64,000 nt of DNA, taken from Bacteroidales bacterium. GTDB lineage: Bacteria; Bacteroidota; Bacteroidia; Bacteroidales; UBA932. Position numbers and translations under genes: made by a program. A model generated the notes under the pieces. It did not search any database, was not told where the DNA came from, and was given only the letters and a program-made list of their open reading frames with translations. The stretch covers positions 1-64,000 of the forward strand of contig JAGBTG010000058.1 in NCBI GenBank assembly GCA_017631435.1. Direction: 5' to 3'. How positions within the stretch are numbered: position 1 is the stretch's first letter; each line of letters begins with the position of its first letter. This document shows, in pieces, positions 53,209-62,197 of the stretch.

Positions 53209-54573
53209 CTACAGTTCAAGCCACTCTTTCAGTGTTGCAATTGCCTCCTGCTTCATAGGCTCAGGCAAAGTGGAGATTCTTGCTCTGTGGCTGCCATTCG
53301 GCTCAATGTAAAGTTTCATTGTCTGGCGGCCCTTGCCTTTCTTCTTAAGCTCCTCATTCTTCACTGGGGCAACAGGCATAACTGCACTCCAAGGATCAAA
53401 CTGACCATAGATGAACATCATCTTTGAGTCTGTCTTGGCAAGGAACTTCTTTATTTTTTTGTAAAGATACTTGTCAAACTTGAATGTCTGGCTCTGCGGA
53501 ACAAACAACTTGTTCAAGTAGCCCTCCGCATCCTTGATTGTAAGGAGCCCTTTGAAAGGTTTTGTGTCATAGCCGTAATATCCAAGCTCTTTTGCCGCCT
53601 GTACAAAGAACGGTGCCGAGTCTCCACCCTCTGCAAAATAATCCGGGCCGCTGGTACGCACAAGGTAGTTGAACATCTGCTCGTCTGTTGCGGTCTTTGG
53701 ATCAGGTACGGTAGAGGTCTTCATTCCCCACTGCCAGAAAGCAAACGGGAACTCCAGAACACAGTAATCATAAACGGCATCCATGCTTATCTTGTAAGTG
53801 TAGTTCTTTTCTGCAGAGAGTTTCTCAAACATAGGCCTGATTGTCTCCCTTCTCTTGAGGAACTCAACCTGGAAAGCCTTGAGTATCTCCCTGTCCTCCG
53901 GTGTGCCGGCATATTCTGCAAGGAAAGGCTCATGACGTCCGTCCTCAACGCCCTTGCAAAGCGGGCCTACATATGGTACAGATACATCCAAATCCTCGGG
54001 GTAGTATGCAGTATAGAACATTGTAGTCTGGCCGCCCTTGCTTATACCGGTGGCAATCCATTTGCCTGTAAACACCTTTCTGAGGGTTTGGTTCACATTG
54101 TGAAGGTCTGCAGCCTCGTTCTTGGCTGTCATATAATCCCAGTTCAAAGTTTCAGGGGTGATTGTTGTATCATCCTGCATAAAAGGTACAGACTCAAGGA
54201 AATACCTGTGCTCTACAAGAACCATATTGGTATTGAACAGTTTTGAAACCTCCTCCCTGTATCTTGGGTTGAGGCCATATGCTCCACCGTAACCCTCTGT
54301 AATGATTACTGTAGGGGCATTGTAGTCTGCTACCGCAACAACAACACGCTGTTTGAAGGTACCCTTGGCAGGATTGCTGTGGTCTATAGGCTGCTCAAAG
54401 AACATCACATATTTCTCCTTGAAAGGATTCTCCATTCTTTGCGAAACCTCAAGTTTCTTTATTCCACTGATATTGCCGAACTGTGCAAGTTTTTCCGGCA
54501 ACTGTGCAAATGCTGGAATTACGGCAAAAAGCAATACCGCAATTGCCAATGATCTGAAAATTCTGTTTTTCAT
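53209..54573 (-). CDS. Exported S37-family (PS-10 type) prolyl-tripeptidyl peptidase
   Basis: A 454-residue alpha/beta-hydrolase of peptidase family S37. The start is MKNRIFRSLAIAVLL (54573), with a signal peptide ending AFAQ; a start at 54600 is also in frame but less likely. YVMFFEQPIDHSNPAKGTF near 52 and IITEGYGGAYGLNPRY near 85 (oxyanion region) precede the catalytic serine in ATGISKGGQTTMF near 155 (GxSxGG). The likely aspartate is in IYGQFDPWSAV near 390 and the histidine in PNGSHRARI near 425. Streptomyces PS-10 cleaves tripeptides. It heads the operon leading to the PPTase. Confidence 0.85.
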   Translation of the reverse strand: MKNRIFRSLAIAVLLFAVIPAFAQLPEKLAQFGNISGIKKLEVSQRMENPFKEKYVMFFEQPIDHSNPAKGTFKQRVVVAVADYNAPTVIITEGYGGAYGLNPRYREEVSKLFNTNMVLVEHRYFLESVPFMQDDTTITPETLNWDYMTAKNEAADLHNVNQTLRKVFTGKWIATGISKGGQTTMFYTAYYPEDLDVSVPYVGPLCKGVEDGRHEPFLAEYAGTPEDREILKAFQVEFLKRRETIRPMFEKLSAEKNYTYKISMDAVYDYCVLEFPFAFWQWGMKTSTVPDPKTATDEQMFNYLVRTSGPDYFAEGGDSAPFFVQAAKELGYYGYDTKPFKGLLTIKDAEGYLNKLFVPQSQTFKFDKYLYKKIKKFLAKTDSKMMFIYGQFDPWSAVMPVAPVKNEELKKKGKGRQTMKLYIEPNGSHRARISTLPEPMKQEAIATLKEWLEL

Positions 54574-54645
54574 ATTTGTACTGTTTTTTATTTTTCTCAA
54601 ACTTCCCGACAGCAGCCTTTGTGGCTACGACAGGCAGACTGGAAA

Positions 54646-54653
54646 CAAAAATA
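54646..54653 (-). promoter_or_regulatory. Candidate -7 element of the S37 peptidase operon
   Basis: TATTTTTG on the minus strand (54653-54646) fits TAnnTTTG. The leader would be about 65-70 nt and contains a GTCGGGA heptamer at 54608-54602. Confidence 0.4.
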
Positions 54654-54902
54654 CAATTTTCTCCCAAAATTCCCTTTAACTGACAAGAAAATCTCTCCGC
54701 TACCCCAGCTCTGCTGTTGCCAGGTGAGGTTATTTGCAGTATTGGGCATCTGGGAGCGGGGGTACCGTGGACAACGAATTGCAGGAACCCCCTCAGCACC
54801 CGGATACCTACCGAAACATCCCGGACATATCGCAGATATATTCTGGAATCCTCATACATAATGATTCTGCCTCTGCACAAATACACGCAACCACGCATAG
54901 CT

Positions 54903-55006
54903 TGTATATCTGCACTGTACACTTGCACTACACACCTGTACTGTATATTTGCAGTATAGACCTACATTATATATCCCTACTGTATATCTGCATTTTACAC
55001 CACTGT
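54903..55006 (+). repeat. Eight degenerate 13-bp tandem repeats, consensus TGTATATCTGCAC
   Basis: In register every 13 bp: tgtatatctgcac, tgtacacttgcac, tacacacctgtac, tgtatatttgcag, tatagacctacat, tatatatccctac, tgtatatctgcat, tttacaccactgt. The units have TGTA/TACA half-sites and pyrimidine-purine alternation. There are no spacers, so it is not a CRISPR. Confidence 0.75.
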
Positions 55007-55008
55007 TT

Positions 55009-55025
55009 TGTAAATTATATTTACA
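55009..55025. promoter_or_regulatory. Palindrome TGTAAAT-TAT-ATTTACA (operator candidate 1)
   Basis: Perfect 7-bp arms around TAT. It lies 121 bp before the regulator ATG and immediately follows the 13-bp repeats. Centre-to-centre distance to the second palindrome is 30 bp, close to three helical turns. Confidence 0.65.
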
Positions 55026-55037
55026 CATTTTGCAGTT

Positions 55038-55056
55038 ATGTAAAATATTTTTACAT
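55038..55056. promoter_or_regulatory. Palindrome ATGTAAAA-TAT-TTTTACAT (operator candidate 2)
   Basis: Perfect 8-bp arms around TAT, sharing the TGTAAA-N-TAT-N-TTTACA plan with candidate 1. A dimeric regulator bound at both sites would sit on the same face of the DNA. Confidence 0.65.
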
Positions 55057-55145
55057 TTGCAACAATATTAACTCTTTCAGGAAGTTATACAGTTGTTTCA
55101 GATATTTACAAAACCTTTTTCAACCGGCATAAAAACACATATATT

Positions 55146-55766
55146 ATGGATAAAATTGAAGGTACAATACTCATTTCAGATACCAACAAGGGACTCCTGA
55201 CCGCCCTTATCCTGCTTCTACAGAAACATTTCAGCCAGGTAATGACCGAGTCCGGCATTGATAAAGTTATGGAGATTGCCGGGAGCGGCAGCGCTGATGT
55301 GATAATCATTGACGCTGGTGCAAACAGCGGAGCGGAGAGGATGAGATACGTGGAGCTCGTAAAAAGGATTACAGGCAACAGCAGTAATGTGCAGGTGGTA
55401 GCCCTCACAAATTTTGGGCAAAGTCAGTTTGCCCTTGAGCTTGCGGAGGCAGGGGCTTTTGATTTTGTACCCAAACCTTGGAATAACGAGAAGCTGCTTG
55501 TAACATTGAGAAATGCATGCAGGACCAGACAGTTGCTCAATGCCGCTGTAGAGAAGGCGGCACAGGATAACCTGTCGGGAAGAAAAGAGTCTGATTCCTG
55601 CGGAGGCGGCTGTGAAAAACCGGTCACTCTGGAGCAAATGGAGAAAAAAATGATGAAGGGTGCCATAAAGCGCAACAGGGGAAATATCTCCCTGGCAGCC
55701 CAGGAGCTGGGGATTACAAGACAAACTCTCTATAACAAGGGGAAGAAATACAAGCTATTTGAGTAA
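55146..55766 (+). CDS. Response regulator: receiver domain plus Fis-type helix-turn-helix
   Basis: A 206-residue regulator. Residues 5-125 form a receiver domain with acidic D12, phosphoacceptor D56 (DVIIIDAGA), T88 and K110 (FDFVPKPW). A linker with SDSCGGGCEKP near 146 follows, then a Fis-type HTH at 165-206 (NRGNISLAAQELGITRQTLY). NtrC relatives have a sigma-54 AAA+ domain between these parts; it is absent here, so the protein should act by DNA binding alone. No histidine kinase is adjacent. The repeat-rich upstream region may be its own target. Confidence 0.85.
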   Translation: MDKIEGTILISDTNKGLLTALILLLQKHFSQVMTESGIDKVMEIAGSGSADVIIIDAGANSGAERMRYVELVKRITGNSSNVQVVALTNFGQSQFALELAEAGAFDFVPKPWNNEKLLVTLRNACRTRQLLNAAVEKAAQDNLSGRKESDSCGGGCEKPVTLEQMEKKMMKGAIKRNRGNISLAAQELGITRQTLYNKGKKYKLFE

Positions 55767-55772
55767 AAATGT

Positions 55773-55780
55773 TAACTTTG
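55773..55780 (+). promoter_or_regulatory. -7 element of tyrS
   Basis: TAACTTTG just after the regulator stop, 50 bp before the tyrS ATG; suggests tyrS-rbfA-permease is transcribed on its own. Confidence 0.5.
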
Positions 55781-55830
55781 CAAGTTATTATACACCAAAC
55801 GGAAATAGAACGTAAAAATATAAACTGAAA

Positions 55831-57120
55831 ATGAAGAATTTTGTAGAAGAGCTTACCTGGAGGGGAATGATCCACACAATGATGCCAGGTACTGAGGAGC
55901 AGCTTATGAAAGAGTGCACAGCTGCATATGTAGGAATTGACCCTACTGCAGATTCATTGCACATCGGACACCTTGTGAGCATCATGATGCTCAAACATTT
56001 CCAGAATTGCGGACACAAACCATATGCACTGATTGGCGGTGCTACCGGAATGATTGGAGACCCTTCAATGAAGAGCGCAGAGAGAAACCTTTTGGATGAG
56101 GCTACCCTTAACCACAATATTGCAGCAATCAAGAAACAGCTTTCAATTTTCCTTGATTTTGATTCAGACAAGGAGAACGCAGCTGTACTTGTAAACAACT
56201 ACGACTGGATGAAGGACTTCTCGTTCCTTTCATTCATCAGGGACATTGGAAAGCACATCACCGTAAACTACATGATGAGCAAGGATTCTGTAAAGAAACG
56301 TCTTTCAGGCGAGGCCAGAGAGGGTATGTCATTTACCGAGTTCTCTTACCAGCTTGTACAGGGATACGATTTCCTATACCTTAACGAGCATATGAACTGC
56401 AAGCTCCAGATGGGCGGAAGCGACCAGTGGGGAAATATCACCACAGGTACAGAGCTTATCCGCAGAAAGACCGGCAACGAGGCATTTGCCCTTACCTGCC
56501 CTCTTATCACCAAAGCTGATGGCGGAAAGTTTGGAAAAACCGAGAAAGGAAACATCTGGTTGGATCCTAACTACACTTCTCCATATACTTTCTACCAGTT
56601 CTGGATGAACGTTGGAGACGAGGATGCAGAGAAATACATCAAGATCTTTACAATGTTGGACAAGGAGACCATTGAGAAGGCCATTGCAGAGCACAAGGAG
56701 GCACCTCACATGAGAACCCTTCAGAAACTTCTTGCAAAGGAGATTACAATCATGGTGCACGGCGAGGAGGAGTTCAACAAGGCTGTAGAGGCTTCAAACA
56801 TGCTGTTCGGCAACTCTACCCAGGAGGCTTTGAAAAAATTGGACGAGCAGACATTCCTTTCGGTGTTTGACGGTGTTCCACAGTTTGAGGTTTCAAAAGA
56901 GAAGCTTGGCAGCAATATCATTGACATGTTGGCTGTAGAATCAAGCATCTTCCCATCAAAGGGTGAGTGCCGCAAGATGATCCAGGCAAATGGTTTGAGC
57001 ATAAACAAGGAGAAATTTACTGCTGTAGACGGTGCCCTTACAGAGGAGAACCTTATCAACGGCAAATACATCCTTGTACAGAAAGGAAAGAAGAACTATT
57101 TCATTCTAAAATTCAACTGA
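55831..57120 (+). CDS. tyrS: Tyrosyl-tRNA synthetase
   Basis: Charges tRNA-Tyr. The 429-residue class I synthetase has the HIGH-type motif in [14 protein letters not shown] near residue 46 and the KMSKS-like [11 protein letters not shown] near 236. [20 protein letters not shown] near 180 holds tyrosine-binding residues. The C-terminal S4 domain is at about 345-429 ([20 protein letters not shown]). It leads tyrS-rbfA-permease. Confidence 0.97.
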   Translation: MKNFVEELTWRGMIHTMMPGTEEQLMKECTAAYVGIDPTADSLHIGHLVSIMMLKHFQNCGHKPYALIGGATGMIGDPSMKSAERNLLDEATLNHNIAAIKKQLSIFLDFDSDKENAAVLVNNYDWMKDFSFLSFIRDIGKHITVNYMMSKDSVKKRLSGEAREGMSFTEFSYQLVQGYDFLYLNEHMNCKLQMGGSDQWGNITTGTELIRRKTGNEAFALTCPLITKADGGKFGKTEKGNIWLDPNYTSPYTFYQFWMNVGDEDAEKYIKIFTMLDKETIEKAIAEHKEAPHMRTLQKLLAKEITIMVHGEEEFNKAVEASNMLFGNSTQEALKKLDEQTFLSVFDGVPQFEVSKEKLGSNIIDMLAVESSIFPSKGECRKMIQANGLSINKEKFTAVDGALTEENLINGKYILVQKGKKNYFILKFN

Positions 57121-57135
57121 TAAAAACTACATACA

Positions 57136-57480
57136 ATGGAAGGAGAGAGCACAAGACAGCAGAAAATAGGAAAACAGCTGCAGAAAGACCTTGCTGAGAT
57201 TATCAGAAGCAAAGGTATGGCTGTTTTTGGAGGAGCAATGGTAACAGTAAGCGAGGTGAGGGTTAGTCCTGATCTTTCCTTTGCCAAGGTGTTTGTAAGC
57301 ATATTCCCGTCTGCAAAAGGAGACCAGGCAATGGAACTTCTGCAGAACTCTGTAAAACAGATAAGGGGAGAGTTGGGCAGACTTGTGGGCAAACAGTTCA
57401 GGATTGTTCCCGAGATTGCCTTCTACCGCGACAACACCCTCGACTATGTAGAGCACATAGATGATCTTCTGAAAAAATAA
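57136..57480 (+). CDS. rbfA: 30S ribosome-binding factor A
   Basis: RbfA binds the 16S rRNA 5' helix and is needed for late 30S maturation and cold growth. The 114-residue KH-like protein has RQQKIGKQLQKDLAEIIRSK at its start, VTVSEVRVSPDLSFAKVFVS near 36 and IVPEIAFYRDNTLDYVEHID at its end. It lies 15 bp after tyrS and 3 bp before the permease. Confidence 0.95.
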   Translation: MEGESTRQQKIGKQLQKDLAEIIRSKGMAVFGGAMVTVSEVRVSPDLSFAKVFVSIFPSAKGDQAMELLQNSVKQIRGELGRLVGKQFRIVPEIAFYRDNTLDYVEHIDDLLKK

Positions 57481-57483
57481 CGG

Positions 57484-58689
57484 ATGAGGACAAGGATCCA
57501 TATAGCCCTCAGATACCTGTTTGCCAAGAAGAAACACAATGTAATAAACATTATTTCCGGTATAAGCGCAGCAGGCATTGCCATAGGAAGTATGGCCCTT
57601 GTCATTATTCTTTCTGTATACAACGGCTTTGATAACTCCATAAGAGAAATCTATGAGAGTTACAAAGCCGATTTTGTTATAACCCCAAAAAGCGGAAAGA
57701 CCCTTATCCTCACACCTGAACAACTCAGCAGGCAGGCATGGCCTACCCAGGTACAGTCTGCTCATCCAGTTATAGAGGAGAACGTATTCATCAAATACGG
57801 TGCAAAGGAGACAATAGCACGCATGAAAGGGGCAGACTCCGCCTACTTTGAGGCCAATCCTTTAGGGAGCAACCTTATAGAAGGCTCTTCCAGACTCCAT
57901 CTGAATGAGATTGGTTTTGCCCTGCTTGGAGAAGTACTGGCATACAACCTTGGGGCCAGAACCAGATTCTCCACCCCAATAGAACTCTATTTCCCAAAAA
58001 CCTCAGGAAACGTCTCAATCACAAACCCGCTGGAATCAGTCAACTACTGCAAAGTATTCCATGGAGGAACCCTGCAAGGCCAGAGTTCAGACGAAAGTTC
58101 TTTAATATATGTTTCCCGACAGATTGCCATGGAACTTACAGGCAAAGCTGATAATGAATGCTCATCGGTAGAGGTATTCCTCAATAAGGGAATTACTGGA
58201 GCCGACGACGTAAAGGGAGAAATTGAATCACTATTTCCTGATTGCACCGTAAAGGACAAACTGGAGCAGAACGCAACGCTTTACAGGATGATGAATGCAG
58301 AGAGGGGGGCAATCTACCTTATTCTCTTCTTCATCACAGCCATAATATCCATAAACATCTTCAGCTGCCTGAGCATGATGATTGCAGAAAAGAGGGAGGA
58401 TATTGAAACATTTCTTGGGTTGGGAGCTACAAAAGAGTTTGTAAAGGAGATTTTTTTACTGCACGGAACACTAATTTCACTTCTTGGATGCATTGCAGGA
58501 ACCGTTATTGGAACTGCACTGGCTCTTACTCAGCAGATATTTGGATTTATCACTATACCAGGTAATTATGTATTATCGGCATTCCCGGTTGAGATCCGCG
58601 CAACAGATATCCTGCTTACATTTGTAGGGGTTAGCCTCATAGGGTTCCTTGTTTCCTGGATACCTTGCAAAAAAATTTTTAAAAATTGA
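57484..58689 (+). CDS. FtsX-like ABC permease (LolC/LolE type)
   Basis: A 401-residue membrane protein of the LolC/E-MacB permease family, which moves lipoproteins or other envelope substrates with a separate ATPase. The N-terminal helix (GISAAGIAIGSMALVIILSV near residue 25) is followed by a large periplasmic domain (about 50-270). Three helices close the protein (ITAIISINIFSCLSMMIAEK near 285, then near 325 and 370). DIETFLGLGATKEFVKEIF near 308 is the coupling segment. No ATPase gene is adjacent. Followed by a strong bidirectional terminator. Confidence 0.88.
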   Translation: MRTRIHIALRYLFAKKKHNVINIISGISAAGIAIGSMALVIILSVYNGFDNSIREIYESYKADFVITPKSGKTLILTPEQLSRQAWPTQVQSAHPVIEENVFIKYGAKETIARMKGADSAYFEANPLGSNLIEGSSRLHLNEIGFALLGEVLAYNLGARTRFSTPIELYFPKTSGNVSITNPLESVNYCKVFHGGTLQGQSSDESSLIYVSRQIAMELTGKADNECSSVEVFLNKGITGADDVKGEIESLFPDCTVKDKLEQNATLYRMMNAERGAIYLILFFITAIISINIFSCLSMMIAEKREDIETFLGLGATKEFVKEIFLLHGTLISLLGCIAGTVIGTALALTQQIFGFITIPGNYVLSAFPVEIRATDILLTFVGVSLIGFLVSWIPCKKIFKN

Positions 58690-58744
58690 TGCAACGTTTT
58701 TTACCCTAAATGCATCTATTAAGTGTAGGTTTAGGTTTTAGTCC

Positions 58745-58783
58745 AAAAAGGGGCTCCCGTAGTAGTAGCGGGGCCCCTTTTTT
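58745..58783. terminator. Bidirectional terminator between the permease gene and ispE
   Basis: AAAAA, then GGGGCTCC (58750-58757) and GGGGCCCC (58770-58777) pairing with one wobble, then six T. A/T runs on both sides let it serve both convergent units. Confidence 0.85.
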
Positions 58784-58805
58784 CATTCCGGCAACCGTTT
58801 GCCTT

Positions 58806-59588
58806 CTATTTCCTGAAAATTCCAAAGAAAGCAGATCCGCTTCCGCTCATTGAAGCATAAACCGCCCCCTGTGCATAAAGCTCATCCTTATAGGCTGCAA
58901 GCTGGGGAATCTTTGCAAATACAGTCCTTTCAAAATCATTTACAAGGGAATCTTTCCAGCACTCCACAGGCTGCGCAAGAATCTCCATAACACTCCTCGG
59001 ATCCACTTCCCAGCCCATTTCTTCCCATCTGCTGCGCGGAACTATTCCGCCATAGGCAGCTGCTGTGGAAACAAAATATGGAGGATACACCAGCCTTATC
59101 TCATACCCTTCCAGAGCCGGAACCTCAACAGGTTCCAACACCTCTCCCCTTCCTGTGCCAAGCATCGGGCGGTTGTATATGAAAAATGCACAGTCACTAC
59201 CAAGGGAGGCTGCATACTCCGCCAATTTGTTATCGGGAAGATTGAGGGAAAACATCTCATTAAGACCACGGAGGGTGAAGGCCGCATCTGCAGATCCTCC
59301 CCCCAAGCCGGCCCCTACAGGGATTTTCTTGAAAAGATGGATATCTACCGGAGGGATGTCAAAATCCTCCTTCAGAGCCTTGTAGGCTTTTACACAAAGG
59401 TTATCCATAGGATCACCGGGATACTCTATACCGTACTGGTGCATTGAGAGGTCACTACTCTCCACAATCTCCAGCACATCCTTGGCGTCTACAGGATAAA
59501 AGAGGGTTTCAAGGTTATGAAACCCATCCTCCCTCTTTGTTAAAACACTTAAACCTAAATTTATTTTTGCATTCGGATATAGAATCAT
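58806..59588 (-). CDS. ispE: 4-diphosphocytidyl-2-C-methyl-D-erythritol kinase
   Basis: Phosphorylates CDP-methylerythritol in the MEP pathway to isopentenyl diphosphate. The 260-residue GHMP kinase has the N-terminal NAKINLGLSVLTKREDGFH, the ATP loop PVGAGLGGGSADAAFTLRGL near residue 90, and the C-terminal SMSGSGSAFFGIF. The presence of the MEP pathway fits the polyprenyl synthase at 13.5 kb. It follows the RNR gene by 1 bp, so the two are coupled in one transcript. Confidence 0.96.
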   Translation of the reverse strand: MILYPNAKINLGLSVLTKREDGFHNLETLFYPVDAKDVLEIVESSDLSMHQYGIEYPGDPMDNLCVKAYKALKEDFDIPPVDIHLFKKIPVGAGLGGGSADAAFTLRGLNEMFSLNLPDNKLAEYAASLGSDCAFFIYNRPMLGTGRGEVLEPVEVPALEGYEIRLVYPPYFVSTAAAYGGIVPRSRWEEMGWEVDPRSVMEILAQPVECWKDSLVNDFERTVFAKIPQLAAYKDELYAQGAVYASMSGSGSAFFGIFRK

Positions 59589-59589
59589 A

Positions 59590-62118
59590 TCAACCGCATT
59601 TTGAATAACCGCAATTCATACAAACAAGGCAACCCTCCTGGTAAACCAGATTGTTTGAATTGCATTTAGAACATTTCTTTCCGGTATCATCCTTTGTACC
59701 ATCCGGGATATAGCGTTTCAAGCTGCGCTCCACGCCGTTCTTCCAGGTATTGATGGCCTCGCTGTCCAATGAAAGGCCATTGATGAGGTTAAGCACATCC
59801 ACAATCTGCATACCGTGGCGCAATACTCCAGAAATAAGTTTTGCGTAGTTCCAGTACTCCTTGTTGAACATGTGCGAGATACCTCCCACAATATTTGTAT
59901 ATCCGTATTTGTCTACAAAATGGAAATCGTAGCGGGTAACACCTGTCTTAACATCCTTCTCCTTAACAATAAAGCCGGTCTCAACAGATTTAGGGATATT
60001 GCGGCTGTCCTCGTCTACAAGACCTGTAAAGATCTCATAAGGTGCACCGTTCAACTTGCCCACAAGTGCAATCCATTTCTCCTTGCCGTTGTTGAAGCGG
60101 ATAACGTCTGCCTCAAGAGATTTTGGTCTCTCCTTAGGCTTGATTGCAACGCTCTCCTTCTTCTCCTCCTTTGCAGAGACAAGCACACCTGCCCTTGAAC
60201 CGTCCCTGTAAACGGTAACGCCTTTACATCCAACCTCCCATGCGGTCTTGTACACATTTGCAACAAGTTCCTCGGTAACAGAATTAGGCAAGTTCACTGT
60301 AACGCTGATAGAGTGGTCAACCCATTTCTGGATGCTACCCTGCATCTTCACTTTGGCAACCCAATCAATATCTGCAGAGGTAGCCCTATGGTATGGAGAT
60401 TTCTCAACCAAAGCCTCAACCTCCTTCACACTCATCTTCTTCACATCCTCAGCAGCAATGCCGTTCACCTCACACCATGTAAGGAATTTGTGGTGGAATA
60501 CATAATACTCCTCCCAGCAGTCTCCCACATCATCCTTGAATGTAATCACAACATTCTTGTCGTTAGGATTCACCTTCCTTCTTCTTATGTAGAATGGAAG
60601 GAATACTGGTTCTATTCCCGACGTGGTCTGGGTCATCAGTGATGTTGTGCCGGTAGGGGCAATTGTAAGGAGAGAGATATTTCTTCTTCCCACTTTCGAC
60701 ATCTGCTCATAAAGGGCAGCATCTGCAGTACGGATTCTGTCAATCATAGGGTTGTTCTCCTCCCTCTTTGTATCATAGATTGGGAAAGCACCCCTCTCTG
60801 AAGCCATGTTTACAGATGACCTGTAAGCCTCCACAGCGAGGGTTTTCTGTACCTCCACAGCAAACTCAATTGCCTTGTCCGAGCCATATCTCATACCAAG
60901 GGCCGCCAACATATCGCCCTCAGCTGTGATACCCAAACCGGTACGCCTTCCACCAAGTGATTTTCTCTTTATCTTCTCCCAAAGCTCACGCTCTGTCCTT
61001 TTTACATCCTCAGTCTCGGGATCTGCATCAATCTTTGCAAGGATTGCCTCAATTTTCTCCATCTCAAGATCAATAAGGTCATCCATAAGCCTCATTGCCT
61101 TGCCGGAGTGCTCCTTAAAGAGTTCTGTATTGAATCTCGCCTCTGGGGTAAACGGATTCTCCACATATGAATAAAGGTTAAGGGCAATCAGACGGCAAGA
61201 ATCGTAAGGACATAGAGGAATCTCACCGCAAGGGTTGGTGCTCACTGTCCTGTATCCGAGGTCTGCATAGCAGTCTGCAACCGACTCCCTCAATACTGTA
61301 TCCCAGAACAGCACTCCAGGCTCTGCAGATTTCCATGCATTGTGTACAATCTTCTTCCAGATATTCTGGGCATTCACCATCTTTGAGACCTTTGGTTCTG
61401 CCGCATCAATTGGGTACTTCTGCTCATACTGCTCACCTGAAAGGGCAGCTTTCATAAAGTCATCATCTATCTTCACAGATACGTTTGCACCTGTAACCTT
61501 ACCCTGCTCCATCTTGGCATCAATGAACTTCTCACTGTCGGGATGCTTGATGGAAATTGAAAGCATAAGGGCTCCTCTGCGGCCGTCCTGCGCCACCTCG
61601 CGGGTAGAGTTTGAGTACCTCTCCATAAACGGCACAACACCTGTTGAGGTAAGGGCGCTGTTGAGTACTGCACTTCCCTGAGGACGGATATGTGAAAGGT
61701 CATGCCCCACTCCACCACGACGTTTCATCAACTGCACCTGCTCCTCATCTATCTTCATGATTCCGCCATATGAATCTGCAGGTTTGTCATGCCCAACTAC
61801 AAAGCAGTTTGACAATGAAGCAATCTGGTATGAGTTACCTATGCCTGTCATAGGACCACCCTGAGGAATGATGTACTTGAAATCTCTCAAAAGCTCATAT
61901 ATCTCATCCTCACTCATAGGATTTGGATATTTGTTCTCAATTCTCGCAAACTCCTTTGCAAGTCTGCGGTGCATGTCTTCCGGTGATTTCTCGTACAAGT
62001 TGCCATAGGAATCCTTCATGGCGTACTTGTTGATCCATACAGAAGCAGCCAGTTCGTCTCCTTTGAAAAACTTTACGCTCTCCTGCAAGGCCTCGTTGTA
62101 GGAATAGGTGGTACTCAT
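59590..62118 (-). CDS. nrdJ: Adenosylcobalamin-dependent (class II) ribonucleotide reductase
   Basis: Reduces ribonucleotides to deoxyribonucleotides with a B12-generated radical and needs no oxygen. The 842-residue length and order fit NrdJ: SLSNCFVVGHDKPADSYGGI near residue 104 (first redox cysteine), NPCGEIPLCPYDSCRLIALN near 292 (radical cysteine site), LTIAPTGTTSLMTQTTSGIE near 477, and a C-terminal zinc-ribbon-like CSKCNSNN...CLVCMNCG with the terminal cysteine pair. No cobalamin riboswitch was recognised upstream. Co-transcribed with ispE; a terminator separates it from sufD. Confidence 0.95.
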   Translation of the reverse strand: MSTTYSYNEALQESVKFFKGDELAASVWINKYAMKDSYGNLYEKSPEDMHRRLAKEFARIENKYPNPMSEDEIYELLRDFKYIIPQGGPMTGIGNSYQIASLSNCFVVGHDKPADSYGGIMKIDEEQVQLMKRRGGVGHDLSHIRPQGSAVLNSALTSTGVVPFMERYSNSTREVAQDGRRGALMLSISIKHPDSEKFIDAKMEQGKVTGANVSVKIDDDFMKAALSGEQYEQKYPIDAAEPKVSKMVNAQNIWKKIVHNAWKSAEPGVLFWDTVLRESVADCYADLGYRTVSTNPCGEIPLCPYDSCRLIALNLYSYVENPFTPEARFNTELFKEHSGKAMRLMDDLIDLEMEKIEAILAKIDADPETEDVKRTERELWEKIKRKSLGGRRTGLGITAEGDMLAALGMRYGSDKAIEFAVEVQKTLAVEAYRSSVNMASERGAFPIYDTKREENNPMIDRIRTADAALYEQMSKVGRRNISLLTIAPTGTTSLMTQTTSGIEPVFLPFYIRRRKVNPNDKNVVITFKDDVGDCWEEYYVFHHKFLTWCEVNGIAAEDVKKMSVKEVEALVEKSPYHRATSADIDWVAKVKMQGSIQKWVDHSISVTVNLPNSVTEELVANVYKTAWEVGCKGVTVYRDGSRAGVLVSAKEEKKESVAIKPKERPKSLEADVIRFNNGKEKWIALVGKLNGAPYEIFTGLVDEDSRNIPKSVETGFIVKEKDVKTGVTRYDFHFVDKYGYTNIVGGISHMFNKEYWNYAKLISGVLRHGMQIVDVLNLINGLSLDSEAINTWKNGVERSLKRYIPDGTKDDTGKKCSKCNSNNLVYQEGCLVCMNCGYSKCG

Positions 62119-62162
62119 TGATTATCTGGTATTTAATATTATTTTATCTTATGATGTGCAAT

Positions 62163-62197
62163 AAAAAAGCAGTCAATTATCCAATGTAATTGACTGC
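62163..62197 (-). terminator. Terminator between sufD and nrdJ
   Basis: On the minus strand GCAGTCAATTA-CATTGGA-TAATTGACTGC is a perfect 11-bp stem followed by TTTTTT. It ends the suf transcript about 80 bp after the sufD stop. Direct repeats TATTATTTTATCT flank it at 62137-62149 and 62204-62216. Confidence 0.85.

Larger units (their letters stand above)
54574..55145. other. 572-bp gene-free control region before the receiver-Fis regulator
   Basis: From left to right it holds the promoter region of the S37 operon, about 250 bp with no clear structure, a block of degenerate 13-bp tandem repeats (54903-55006), and two palindromes (55009-55025 and 55038-55056). Small antisense frames in it are not convincing genes. 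No exact TAnnTTTG element was found before the regulator ATG at 55146. Confidence 0.6.

Noticed and set aside
54449-54928. 159-codon minus-strand frame covering the S37 promoter region
   Set aside because: It overlaps the S37 start in another frame, has no conserved features, and spans promoter elements.
54903-55006. CRISPR array
   Set aside because: The 13-bp units are contiguous, with no spacers, are too short and degenerate, and no cas genes are present.
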